From Chenopodium formosanum (lineage: Eukaryota > Streptophyta > Magnoliopsida > Caryophyllales > Amaranthaceae), in contig CM044871.1 of assembly GCA_024500155.1 (NCBI GenBank), positions 78,662,402-78,726,401 on the forward strand: DNA of 64,000 nucleotides. The letters are read 5' to 3'. Shown here piece by piece: positions 1 through 12,400 of this stretch. The notes beneath the pieces are model-generated. The model was not told the origin of the DNA, searched no databases, and saw only the letters and a list, made by a program, of their open reading frames with translations. Within the stretch, counting starts at the first letter, position 1. Each line of letters starts with the position of its first letter. Position numbers and translations under genes: made by a program.

Positions 1-175
1 TATTGAAACTTCCAACTAAAGCTAAAACATATTGGACAATGATTTGCACAATTGCTCTTTCTGAGAGTCTGATACCTTCATCATAGTCATGCTGCTCATG
101 CCTATTAGCTCTAAGCAATTTAGCAATCACTCTCAAGTCTCGACCAACACATCTTAAAACCCGCTTTGCAAGCAT
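1..175 (-). CDS. Unidentified coding fragment running off the window edge
   Basis: On the minus strand an open frame starts at an ATG at 175 and stays open to position 1 (about 58 residues). It has a composition typical of real protein (many Leu, Arg, Val; few low-complexity runs), with segments such as VLRCVGRDLRVIAKLLRA and LSERAIVQIIVQYVLAL that look like amphipathic helices. I do not recognise the family. It may be an exon of an alpha-helical protein or a gene remnant, and it could equally be a chance open frame. It is on the same strand as the HDDC2-like exon upstream but does not resemble the HD phosphohydrolase family, so I do not assign it to that gene. Confidence 0.25.
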   Translation of the reverse strand, partial: MLAKRVLRCVGRDLRVIAKLLRANRHEQHDYDEGIRLSERAIVQIIVQYVLALVGSFN

Positions 176-932
176 AAGTCATTGCAACCACAATGTCTAC
201 AAAGCCTCAGCTTTCACTTACATTGTTTATTGTTAAATAGCAACAACCTCTAAATCCTAACCCAATCCAACCTCCTCCTCCCCTCCCCCTCCCCCCACCC
301 CTCCCGGGCGGTGTCCCCATTTATACAGATGTAAGGACACAAAATTCACAAACAAGAAGTATTTTTGTAAGTTGAAAAAATGAAAAGCAAATGCATGGGG
401 AAACTCATATCCAGTAGTCCACTACCCAACACAATAAAACACACATATGATCAAAATTCTACAAAAAGAACCCATTTGATGATCATGCAACACTTCCATA
501 AACCCACAGCAACTTCAGCCCAAGCCTCAGAAAATCAAATTCACCCACATTGAGATGAAGCATCACAGAATCCTCTTCCAAATGTCAAATTAAATTAGTC
601 TTTGAAACCAATCATATTCAACACTCAACACCAACATTATAGTCCACCAAGCCCCAACATTACACACACCAACACAAACATAAATAATACTTGTAATTTG
701 CAGTCAAATTCTATCAACTCTTGTCCAAACCCCCATCAAATAACTCCCCATTTCATCACCCTTTATAGCACATTTGGTAGAGGTAATAAATATCTAGTTT
801 CACACTAAAATCGTTGCGAAAATATAATTAAATTCATTCCCACCTACCAAATGGACCTTAAGTATAATCTAGAACACCTAATTTCACCCCAAAAAAAAAA
901 CAAAAAAAAAAAAAAAACGAAGAACCCAGTAC

Positions 933-1202
933 CTTAAGGCGATGACACAATGTAAGAAAATCAATGGCGGACAAAGGCGAAGGCGAAGAATTGGACATGG
1001 CAGAAACAGTAGAAGTGGAATTAAAATTAGGAGATTGACAACAAAGTGAGACCAATTTGAGACCTCCACTGAAATTCTTCGATGAAAACGATGGTGTAAA
1101 GGAGAGAGAAAATTGGCGGCGAGAAAGAGAGTGATAGGAAGGGAAAGAGGAGTGAGAAATTGCAGGAGAAGAGAGCGATGGATTTGCAGTTGCAGACGAC
1201 AT
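933..1202 (-). CDS. HD-domain 5'-nucleotidase (HDDC2/YfbR-like), first exon, probably organelle targeted
   Basis: The minus-strand frame starts at ATG 1202, runs 90 codons and meets a good splice donor (AAG|GTACTG) at 933/932. Residues 1 to about 75 are rich in Ser, Thr, Phe and Arg with almost no acidic residues, as in a plastid or mitochondrial transit peptide. The exon ends with SAIDFLTLCHRLK, which matches what I recall of the start of the HD-domain fold in plant HDDC2 homologues (family activity: 5'-deoxynucleotide phosphohydrolase, dNMP to deoxynucleoside). The catalytic HD-motif exons are not in this window; they should lie to the left, beyond position 1, or further down a long intron. 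An in-frame ATG 45 bases upstream (1247) is an alternative start. The gene is divergent from TRM6. Confidence 0.6.
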
Positions 1203-1614
1203 TTGATCGAGTTTGTAATGTGGTGAAGAAATTTTTAGGCAAAACAAAAGTATATGACAGAAAAAACAAGGTTGTTGAGTACAAGTGCAACTTTTTTTTT
1301 TTCAGAATTGTTGGTCGTTTTTGTGTTTTGGTGGTGAAGTTGTGGTTTACGGTTGCTGTCCACTTGTTGAACTGTAGGAAGTGAAGTGCGGTTCGTGTGG
1401 TTGGTGTATGATCGAAGCTTGTTGTTATGGTTGGGGTCTAAAATTCCTATTAGCGGCGATTTAGCGTTAAGTTGTTAATAAAGAATGTGTCGCATAATTA
1501 CGAAGCTCGCTCAAAAAAAAATATTTTCTTCAAGATTAATTGTTTATGAATTTAGACATTGTAATAAATACAACAATATATTACCTTAATATGTTTGTAA
1601 ATTTTATACTCCGT

Positions 1615-1720
1615 TTTTTTTTGTTGTTTAGAGAGCCACAAGGGCGGGTGATGAGTTTCGATCCAGTATCACCTGAAATCGGGAGGGGAGCTCTAACCAC
1701 GTGAGCTATCCCTCACACTC
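1615..1720 (-). mobile_element. tRNA-derived SINE with 15-16 bp target site duplication
   Basis: Read on the minus strand, the element begins near 1720 with a tRNA-like head containing an A-box-like TAGCTCACGTGGTTAGAGC and, about 35 bases on, a B-box-like GGATCGAAACTC. It finishes in an A-rich tail (the T run at 1614-1626 on the plus strand). It is bounded by identical direct repeats AAATTTTATACTCCG at 1599-1613 and 1721-1735 (plus a shared T), the long duplication expected of LINE-machinery target-primed insertion. About 106 bp, short for a full SINE, so probably a compact or truncated copy. Confidence 0.82.
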
Positions 1721-2339
1721 AAATTTTATACTCCGTAGTAGTTAAAAAAATTAAGTCAAAGGTAACAAATGAATTGTGTAAAATCTCAAGTGATGCATTA
1801 AAAAAAAAAGAAGTAATCCTTAATCATAGACAATTTAAACCTAATAATTTGTTGAAGCTATAAGTACCAATATTTTTGGAAAAAATGCCAAAAATAAAAC
1901 ATTTAAAGTACTCATTTGCTAATTCTTTTCACCTTTGAAATAAAATTTAGTAAAATAATTTTAGTTCAGTTTAAAATAATTTCAATTTAGTTTATTTCGG
2001 CCACCCTCGAGGGGGTTCACAACTTCACATCACCACAAAAAAAAAAAAAAAAAAAAAAAAAGATCGAAGAAAATGTGTTGAATTGCTTGCTGACGCCTCA
2101 ACAAATGGTCTATTGCTGATTCGGACTCTCTTGCTCAATCGTCGGTTGTTTTAGGCCAAGCTAAGCCCGAATCCAGCTGAAAAACAAATTAAATTCAATT
2201 TAGTAAATCTAATTTTAGTTTAGTATTTTTAAGGGGAAAAGAACATAACTTTAATAGTACTGTATTTCATTTAAATACCGTGTAGAAAACTCCACAATTT
2301 CAGAATCTCCCTATCGAATGTCTTGTTATCCTCGACTGG

Positions 2340-2437
2340 AATAGGAGGGTCAAATCCTAGCCATGCTGAAAGGTGCGGCTGGATCACCTCTTTTCAAGGG
2401 GAGCTAAGGCTTGTTGGGTATTTTGGTTTGACAATGC
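2340..2437 (+). other. Nuclear plastid DNA fragment (NUPT): 3' end of plastid 16S rRNA plus start of the rrn16-trnI spacer
   Basis: The segment contains AGGTGCGGCTGGATCACCTC (2371-2390), the conserved 3' end of bacterial/plastid 16S rRNA with the anti-Shine-Dalgarno core. It is followed by GGGAGCTAAGGCTTGTTGGG and TATTTTGGTTTGACAATGC, which resemble the plastid 16S-trnI spacer as I remember it. Upstream CTAGCCATGCTGAA resembles the plastid sequence just 5' of the terminus but carries substitutions, so this is an old, decayed insertion and not a working rRNA gene. The left edge is uncertain (2300-2345). Confidence 0.72.
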
Positions 2438-2453
2438 ACTAAAGATAAAATTA

Positions 2454-2619
2454 GGGCCTCTTCATATTTGCTGAACTAATCAGAACTGAACTGATCAGAG
2501 CAGAGCAGAGCAGAGCTGAACAGAACTGAAGTGAATTAAATTGAGCTAAATTGAACTAAACTGAGAGAAAGAAATTAGGAACTGAACTGAATCGAAATTA
2601 AACTAAAGTGAACAGACCC
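2454..2619. mobile_element. Tourist-like (PIF/Harbinger) MITE with CTGAACTGA-rich interior
   Basis: The element is flanked by TTA on both sides (2451-2453 and 2620-2622). Its ends are inverted: GGGCCTCTTCA at the left and TGAACAGACCC at the right. The 166-bp interior is a run of near-tandem GAACTGAACTGA / CAGAGCAGAGCAG units. TTA duplication plus GGGCCT-type ends is the Tourist/Harbinger signature. A TTA-bounded element at 27111-27438 has similar ends. Confidence 0.72.
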
Positions 2620-2867
2620 TTAGTTAGAAAAAGAAATTACAAATTCAATAAAAATCGGGAACTTTAAAGAAGAAATATAATAGGAAATAAATTTATTTTA
2701 GTGTAATAAGTTAATTTTAATTGAGTAAAAATATATTAAGTTTATTTTTTTTTATGAGAAGTTTATTAAAAATCATTTAAATTTATTAAAAATAATTTAA
2801 GTTAATTAAAAATAATTTTAATTGAGCAAAAATAAGGTAAAGTTAACCACTCATAACTTCTTGAGAG

Positions 2868-3002
2868 ATTGTTATATACACCCGAGTGTACGGTACACCC
2901 AATGATATATGTTTGCTCATTTGATGATAAAATGAGTAAAAATCATCAAAATGAGCAAAAAATACTCTTACATACACCGTATACCCGGGTATATAAAACA
3001 AT
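2868..3002. mobile_element. Short palindromic MITE upstream of TRM6
   Basis: About 135 bp with long imperfect inverted ends: TTGTTATATACACCCGAGTG at the left matches, inverted, the ACCGTATACCCGGGTATATA segment at the right. The middle (2905-2965) is itself partly palindromic around ATGAGTAAAAATCATCAAAA. Similar words ATAACTTCTTGAG and ATAACTTCTGAG lie on the two sides, but I cannot tell whether they are a target duplication. It lies about 440 bp upstream of the TRM6 start codon. Confidence 0.5.
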
Positions 3003-3443
3003 TTCTATAACTTCTGAGGTTCTCCTAAGAGTCCTAAGTAACATTCAAGTACAACAACTAATTTTGCCAAATATACCCATAAACCTTAAATTTCTGAAAA
3101 CCCCAAAACAGTTAAACCTCAATCTCCTACTCTCTTCTCACTCAACCTGCCCCGCTTTCGCCTTCCCTTCTACCTCGCCGTGCCATCACCATTTCACCAC
3201 TCAGCCGCCCACCACAGCCATTGTCGCCGCCCACCACCACCACCACCACCATCACCCGCCGCACCATTCCCTCTCTCCTTGCCGTACACACCAAAGGTTT
3301 AGCCTCCATATCTCAAACATTACACAATCATACATTTCTAATTCATAATCTCTCTTGTAATATTTGAAACACAAATCCCTAATTTTGCATCCATTAAATT
3401 ATCATTGTCAAAATCACAGCATAATCAAGCTTATTCAATTATA

Positions 3444-6400
3444 ATGGGAGAATCAAATCAAACCTCAAGATTGACATGGGAAGGTTGCAGTGTTTTGCTT
3501 GATATTAATGATGGTGAACGCCTTGTTTTCGCCCGCCTTTCTCCTGCTGCGTAAGTCTTATGGTTATTCATTGAATCGATTTCTCTACTTTGATGCATTG
3601 AATTTGAATGATTTTGTTATTTTGCAGGACTTTGAAGATTGGCAAGAAGAATTTTTCATTGCAGCCTATTGTTGGTTGCCCGTTTGGTTCGTCGTTTCGT
3701 GTCGATAATGGGAAAGACGGGCCGTATTTATCTCGTGTTGTACCTTCAGAAGAGGAAGGAGGTGTCTTTTCTTTGCTCTAATGCTGTTGTTTTTTCATTA
3801 ATATATTTGTTTGAATGGTCTTAAAATTTTTTATTTAGTTGTGTGCTGAAACTGATGTGTGTATATTTGTAACAAAAATTACATGGTGTATAGCATCATT
3901 GTAACCTCAATTAGGATAATGGTGACTAATAGCTTTTGAAGTTCTAGTCAATTTAGGACTTTGAAAGATTGTTAGTGAAATATTTATTGCCTTTTCTGAT
4001 CAAAATATCAAATAGTGAAATATTTGTAACTCTAATTGCGGCTTGTGTTTGTATGTAAACTGTTGAATTCATTGTTGTCTTCGTGGTTGTTTGACTGTAC
4101 CGTGAGTTCATGACACTGGGATTTGGGTCTTGTTGTCGGAAAATGAATGATTATGCTAAATGAATTTGAATGTTGTTCTTGTGAGATCTTAGACCTCAGT
4201 GATGTCATTTAGTGTGCTTGATTTGCATTCAACCAAAGAGCTTCTTTTATCGGTTTGGAGCTTGTATGAGTCGTATCTGCTAATCTTGCACTTGATAATA
4301 TCTTTTGTTTCTTTTCTTCGTCTCATTCCAGGTAATAATGTTCAAGAGGAAGAAAATGTGACAGGTGAAGAATTGAGAGATAATAGAGCTCTAGTTGATA
4401 ACAACACTGCGCAAAGTCTTACTGGAGAGGACATAGATGAAATGCGAAGGTTAAATAATTTCACTTTTCTCTAACCTGAGACAATTTAATTTTAGTAGAG
4501 AACCTCGTGTTTTTTCTTATTTGGTCTTTAAGAAGGTTTCTGGATATGAGTGTTTTTAAGTTTTAACATGAGTGAGCTGTCAGCAATCATTCACATACAA
4601 GAGGAAGTATTTGATAGATTGGCAATAACTTGTTTATTAAACAGCAAAAGCAACCATGTTTATTCCTCTTCAACCTCCATTACTTTCATCTTCATCCTCC
4701 ATATTCACCACCACTGATATTTAATCATCAAGCTTCAATTTTTAGAAAATATTTTCACCTTCAAAGATAATATTTTTGGTTTTTGTTTATGAGGAAAAAT
4801 AGGAAATAAACAAATAAAAAGGATGAAATTTCTCTCTACAATCACTAAGTTTGAAGAGAGCAAGATAATATAGAGAGAGAAGAAATGTCAAGTTCTAAGC
4901 TTTACCTCCATTGATGAACGTTTATGTGGTCTAATTCAAACATAAATGCTCCAACTTCTCTCTCTATATTATCTTCCCTTTTTCACATTGAAACATTGCG
5001 CTGGTGGTTGTGGGAATGCTTATAAATCTCTGATGTGGTTGTGATGCGGTGAGGTGGCCAAGTTTTAATGGTGTAGGATATTGGGATTAGATTTTGGTAG
5101 CTGGTTGTTAGATGCAAGTGTGGTTGATGGCGGAACTTTCATTATGGCTGGTGATGAGGTGGGTGTGGGGTTGGTGATGTGGCTGTTGGTAGCTAGTCAA
5201 GGGTGATGGTGTTGAGGAGTTTGAGGGTTTTGTGGGGGGAGGGTAATAGGCTTGGAGTAGAAGGAAATGTCAAAATACAAAAAGTCATCAGTTAATAAGA
5301 AAAATAAGAGCCTTTTACTCTCTTGATTTCTCCTAACCAAACAGCCCCTTATTGGTTTATTCCAGCACTGACTTTAATATGCTAATTGCTACCTTTATAT
5401 TTTATAGACTTCCAATATAGTTTCTAGTTGCTAGCAGCAATTCTTCTTAAGTTTTGTTTATGCTGATGATGTCTGCAAAATCATTGATCTTGTACAGACA
5501 AGGTGCAACAGGTGAACAGATTGTAGAAGCTTTAATTGCCAATAGCACAACTTTTGAGAATAAGACATCTTTCTCACAGGTTCTTTTACGAATATCAAAG
5601 TTATAATAGAAAAATGTTTCCCAAGATTAGCGTGTTGATTATTTGTCAATTACAGGAGAAGTACAGGCTTCGTAAGCAAAAAAAATATGCTCCCAAAGTA
5701 CTTGTTAGGCGTCCTTTTGTTCGAAGGTAGGCATCAAAGTTGTGCTACTTTGATCTACTCCAATTTGTCAGAGATGTTAATTTTGGGTCTTTCAATTCAA
5801 GTTTTAACTCTGTCCTTGTTCTCTGCTTTCAGCATATGTGATGCATACTTCAGGAAATATCCTGCTAGAATTGGGTAATGTCATTATTTTACCTTCTTTT
5901 CGCTTTATTATGAGCTATTTTTTACTTCATACTTTACTATGTGCTAATAAGTCATCTGACAATTATATATTTGTGCTTGCTGGAGCATTATCAGTTAAAC
6001 CTGTATAACTATCCTATCTTTTATGGTGCATCTCAAATTGTGTGTTGTGCATCCTTTCTTTGGTCTGAATTATGATGTATTAAATTTATTTCCCTTACAA
6101 TTGTCAAAATTTTCTGTGGCCGAATATTGAGAAGCAGTCAATGTTTTTTTACTCCTAGATTATAGTTTTAAAAAGCGTGCCCAAGGCGCAAGCCATAGCG
6201 CATCCACCTTCCCAGATGCAATACATTCTAGAAACCTTGCTCTTGCCGCTTTTTTCATGGCGTAAAGCAGAACGCCTTCATATTCTTTTGAACTTTTGGA
6301 AAAAATCAAACTTTTCAAAATAAATGTCTGTGGGCTTATGAAGTACAATAATCAAGGCTATTGGGCAAGGTACTTTAGTTAATTGCATAGATTGTCTTAA

Positions 6401-9400
6401 CTTCTATCATAAATGGAAATCCCCAATTTGGGAAGAAAACCCTGAATATCAAAGTCCACTATTTGAAAAAAAACCCTAACTCGAAACTTTGGTAGCAGCG
6501 ATGGTCAACACCTCGTCGGACTTAACAAAGATTGCTTAGGCGTATTACTTTCAAATTGTCTCTTTGTTGTTTGACTTAACTCCCTTAGTTTCTAGCTTTC
6601 CAGCAGCAAACTATTGGGAAGGTGAGCATTCTTCTTAAAGTGAGGGCTTTTTGTGGATTTTTGCATTGGATAGTATTAATACTATTGACTTGCTTTAGAA
6701 GCTGTTTGGTTAGTTACCTGGATTTTTGTATCATTTGGATTTTTGTATCATTTGTCGAGCTGGATAAATAAAGTGGACTTGTTTCAAAAGATATTTGGTT
6801 AGTAAGCCATATTTTTGTATCCTTTGTCGAGCTGCTTGCTAGTGAGTTTATCTATTTCTACATTGTGACATGGCAGGATTCCTCTAGAGGAGGTTGTTGG
6901 CTATGCATAAGGAATCTTGGATATCCCTTTAGAGGTTGTGGACTGGCTATGCATAAGGAAGCAACTGTCATGTCTCAATGCTTATATGGCAATCATGTGG
7001 TGTGGGACTGTGGGTGGCTGAAGCGGAGTCGAGATCACTTTATCTTTTTAATTATTATGAAACCAAGTCACTTATTTAGCTAATGTTTAAGTGTAAGTGC
7101 TTTGACATCGTATCGTGATGTGTGCTCTTGCCTATTTGTTGGGAAGGTTGCAAACTTTGTGTGGAAATAGGGCTTGTGAGCAACTAAGCAACACAAGCGG
7201 GTGTCTCGAGGGCACTCCTATCTATTGGTGATGGAGTATGTATGATTGGGGCTTGATAGCGTCTAGTAAGTTTGAGTGTTAAAATATATGTGAAGACACA
7301 ATATCTGTAAAGTTTTAACGACTAATATGCATTAAATGCTTAAAGCGAGGCATCACTTGATAGGAAGCTTTTGGATTTTCACTAGTTTTGCTCCCAATAG
7401 AGCTTTGAATTTACACTGTTTCACAGGGGAACACTGGATTGATGTAAACATAATAATGGAATCTAAAGCCTTGGAAACTTTAACAAAAGCTAGGAAAACA
7501 TCTTACAGATAGAAAGCTAGGAATCACCCAAACAGAGTTGTTTAGAAAACTGGGTTAAGAAGCATAATTCAGTTTAGCGTAATTCTGTACCATAGGATTA
7601 AGTCAGGGTGGCTTAAATGGAGAGCGGCCACGGGAGTGTTATGTGACCGAAGCATTCCCTTACAGTTAAAGGGAAAATTCTACAGGACTGCCATAAGACC
7701 AGTGTTGCCCTATGGTACAGAATGTTGGGTTTCTAAGAAAGAGCATATTAAGAAGATGGAGGTTACGGAAATGCGCATGTTAAGGTGGATGTGTGGAAAC
7801 ACTTTAAGGGATAGAATTAGAAATGAGGTTACTCGCAAGAAAGTAGGTGTGGCAAGCATTGCAGACAAAGTAAGGGAAAATCTTCTGCGTTGGTTTGGAC
7901 TTGTAAGACGGAGACCCGAGGGTGCACCGGTGCGAAGAGTGGAAGAGTAGGACCATGGAGGGATTAAACGAGGGAGAGGGAGACCAAAAATGACTTGGTT
8001 GGAAAGAGTTAGGAAGGATATGAAGTGCATGGATTTACATGAGGATGATGTCTTGGATCGTAAGGGATGGAGGAGAAAGATTTATGTTGATGACTACAAG
8101 GAATAATCAAATTTGGTTCATGTTAGCTGACCCCACTTTTGGGATTAAGGCTTTGATTGATTGATTGATTACAGATGATTTTTATACTATTTTTCTTATT
8201 TTTAAATGTAAAATGGATAAGGGCACACAAAATATTGATGAGGAGCTTAGTATACTATAGTTATCTAGCTTTGTTCCCCATTGAATATACTAAGTTCACT
8301 CATTCATTCATCTTTGATCTTTTCCATTCTCTTGTCTCTAACTTAGAATGAGGAGGTTTTTGAAGACTTGCTTCACTTTCATCATTTCAACTTCTGAGCT
8401 AGTCATTATATGGTCATTAATTCATTATTTGAACTAATTGTTGAACTAAAGTGTAATGCACAAAAATGTTGCTGTAAAGTATAATAGAGAATTACCATTA
8501 ATTGCAAGCAAATGTTAAGGATATGCAGCCACATTTGGGGTGAATTTATAGTTTCTTGGGGTTAATTAAAGAAAAATAAGGAGGTACTAGAAATATTTTA
8601 TGAGCTAGGTTTTGAGTTCTTCCTATACATTGGTGTGCCTTTGGCATCAATATAAGGTATTTAGATAAGGAATATTCTTGGAAGCCCCTGAAGCTGTTAC
8701 TTCTAATTATGCCTAATTGAAAAACATTACTGGATTTATAAAAATAAACATCCGTACGCCACCATAGTTGTTAAAATCCCGATCCGGATCTTACGATCCT
8801 ACGATTCTACGATCCAAAATTGTGTGATCGATCCGGAGCTTTGGTAGGATCTTAAAGTTTGTAGGATCTTACGATCCCACTCCGATATTAATTATGAGTG
8901 GTAGGATCGTAACGATCCTCTAATTTTATTACGATCCTACGATCTGATCCAACATTTCACTATAATATAAGACTTTAATTTATTTTGACATATTTTTTTA
9001 TTACTCATTAGGTTATATGCACCTAAAGTTAATGTATACAATAATTATCGCTAATAAATTAGCGAATTCGAGACATATGATTTTATCAATTGACAACTTG
9101 CAATTGTCAAAGTTAAGGTCTCATTGTTGACAAATTAAATTTGCACATAGTTTATTATGTGCAAATTTAATTTGCACATAATTTTATGTTATTAATCTTA
9201 CTACCATACAGACAAAGTTAAATGAAGATCAACTTTTCTTCTTAAGCAAACCAATGTCTTTTAGCATTAAAACCCCTTAAAAGAAACGTTTTTAAGTCAA
9301 TTTATAGCATAATAAATAATATTATTCGTCATTAAGTAGGATCTTACGATCCTACGATCCGATTCTATCGATTCGATCCTACCCCCCACATCAATCCAAG

Positions 9401-12400
9401 GTAGGATCCCGATCTTAACAACCTTACGCCACTTAAATTTTTATTTTGATGCTTCAGATGAGAATTCAAAACATCTTGTTAGTTTGGTACTTATCTTGGC
9501 ATTAACCTTACTGTAATATAGTTCATTATTTTGTTGATGATTTTAAATCTGGGCAGTGTTGGAGTTGGATATTATTTGAAATCATAGTACTGAATCATGG
9601 AAGACAATAAAGGATTTTCAAGCTAATGGGCAAAATATATGCATAGCATGGCTAACAGTATGGTGGCCTTGGGGGAGACATTAGCAGTAGAGCAGAAAAT
9701 GCAACGGACTTGTTGCTTGTTATAGTTTAGAACTTGTCACTTAAAGTATTTTATTATTAATTTTATTTATTTATTTATTTATTTTTAAATATCCAGGCTC
9801 CTCTATGTTATCTTGTCTTTTGAGTTAAGAGGTATCTTTCAGATTAACTCATCCTGTCTCATAATTACAGTTGCTTACGATCAGATTCTCTAGCTCTTCT
9901 ACTTTCAATGGCGAATGTTACTGCACACTCAGATGTCTTGGCGGTAGATATGGTTGGTGGGATTGTTACTGGTGCTGTGGCAGAACGTTTAGGAGGTACT
10001 TGCTCTGATTGTAAAATGCGTTCCACTCTGTATTTCTTCTGTATTTTATGGATGTTTTGTTTTGCACCTTGTCACGTTTTGTCCTTATCCTGTTTCCTTG
10101 AGCATGGAAGTAGATGCCATTTTAATGAGCCAATGACTGGTACTCATCCAAATCCTCTCAGGTTTTTGAAGCCTCTTGTTTTGAGGCTTCTGTGTGCTGG
10201 GAGCCATGCAATTCATTATTAAGTATCATTCGTCCTTTCTTAAGTCTTTAGATGAATGGTTCATCATCTTGAGGACATCTTTTTTTTCTTTCCCTTCTAG
10301 CTCTCCTGTGATTATCAGGGTGATTAGAGTTTGGAAATGGTGGGATGATGTTGTACCTATCTCCCCTTTTCTAGGCAGGATGGCTCCTTCATGCAGATTG
10401 CTTAGTCACCCTTGTTTCTTGTAAAGTTGAAATTATCTCTTCTCTGGGGAGATGCTTAACTAGAATTCTTTGTTTTGCAATCTTTCATCCACTTGCGCAA
10501 AAGTTCAAAACATATTTCTGGTTTCCAAGTATACATTGACTTTTTATGGCCTTAGTATTGCTAGGGCAGTGTAGCCCATAGAGAGTTCAGTCTACAAGAA
10601 GATAGCATAAGATACTAACACATCAGTTTGGATAAAGTAATAAGGTGTTATCTAGACTTTCTTAGAATAGATTGACTCTGTAGCCTTTGTGTTACCTTGT
10701 AGAATGAAAGCTAAGCATCGCTGCTATAGTTTAATAAAATTCCATGATTTGCCAGAAAAGTTGTACCAGATGCTTACGGTGTGAGAGGATGTGTGTATCT
10801 TGCGTATTTGCTTAGCCTTTATGTATGCATATGAATGGATTTTAATGGTTAAATTTACCACTAAACTATATAAATACAACTCGGACAGTATTTCCTGGTT
10901 GCAGTAAACCTTTTGCTTGTTGGTTCATAGGGATAAAAAAAAAAAAAACTCTTGCTGTATGGGACTGAGAGAGAACATGTGTACATTAACTTATAGCTTG
11001 TTGAGAAAGGGAATCTTTTTATTGAAAGCATAGCACTAGAGGCTCTCATTTGTCTATTAGTTGCACATAAAAGCTCCCATTTTCTTTGGTTTTAGTAAAC
11101 CACCTATCCCAATAACTAAGTGATTGCCTGCGAACCATTTCTAAACTGATGCATGAGCATCAGTTAATACATGAGCTTAAATTGGATTAGAGCATCTCCA
11201 TTTATACTTGGTAATGATTCAATTTTAGTATGATTATTTTGATGGTTTTATGGATCGTCTTAGTTAATCTATTTGTGAATAAAGAAGAATTTCAAGTGGC
11301 CTTAAATGTTTATTAGGGTTTGTTTTTGCTTTATAAAGCCTACACATTACCAAAAAAAAAAAGAAAAAGAAAAAGAAAAAGAAATAGAAGTTTGGATCAT
11401 GAATTGAAAATTTGATCCTTGGGCTTAAAGAGTGGGGCTTTTTGACTTTTTTGTTTCATCTTCTTAATCTTTTGTGGAAAAAATTATGTTCTGAGTAAAT
11501 TAATCCTTGCTTTGTGCTAGATTACAGAGCTCGTAATCCTTTGTGAAATGATTTTCACATACGAGTTTGGTAGGATAGCTATTAAATGTAAATAAATATT
11601 TTGGTAGTGCTTAGTGAACAGATAAAGTTAAGAGAAAGTGTCTTGTTATAGACATAAGGGTTGATTTGATGAAGAGAGAAGGAAAAGTTCACTTGACAAA
11701 CTGTAGAAGGTAGAAGCGTGAAGGCTTTTTTTTTTTTTTTTTTTTTAATATATTTATTTCCTGTCAATCAAAAAAGGAGTTTGTATGGATCATGAAGGGA
11801 TATAAGGAGTGAATTGTTTGGTGCTATTTTCAAATTTTAGTTCATATCCCTTTTATCTACCCAAGAACCCTTTATAAATCATCTTGCTGTGAAGATTATC
11901 TGGAGATGTTATTGTAGATTTGTTGTCCTCTTGGCTCCATTAATAGCACACAATGAGAAAATGTCACTTGAAATATATAATCGACATCTATACTATGGAG
12001 AAGGATTTGTAATGGAAAGAAAATATGTGTTTCTTATCATGTAAGTTGGCTGTTACTTAAAGTGTATCTTTTTGACCAGGTACTGGGTATGTTTGCAACA
12101 TGCATTTGGGTGTCACACCACATTCCTTGGAAATAGTTAGGATCTTCAATTTCAATAATGACACCTGCAAACGGTAAAAGTTCTTACATTTTTTGATGAT
12201 AAATTGCAATTGGTTTGACACCTGCTATTTCTTTATCAAAATATTTGTTGTACTTCTGCTGGGTGACTGAGAATTAATATTAATGCCGACATTTCAAGTA
12301 CTATGAACCTTATTAAATTCCATGTACATTCAGAATTGTTCGTTGTTATCTCAATGATCTATGCCCCGGTCAAAATGGAAGCCACGTACAAAACGAGAAC

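Noticed and set aside
2371..2390. 16S rRNA gene
   Set aside because: Only the last 20-40 bases and spacer-like sequence are present with changes upstream; a plastid-derived fragment, not a gene.
2869..3348. 159-codon open frame with a poly-His stretch upstream of TRM6
   Set aside because: It begins inside the palindromic MITE, the His run is a (CAC)n repeat, and it lies in the TRM6 upstream/5'UTR region in a different frame; no domain.
6865..7083. 72-codon ORF in TRM6 intron 6
   Set aside because: Contains a local tandem duplication (GGCTATGCATAAGGAA twice) and no domain; no coding evidence.
9908..10222. 104-codon ORF as separate gene
   Set aside because: The first 29 codons are TRM6 exon 7; the rest is read-through into intron 7 after the donor at 9996.
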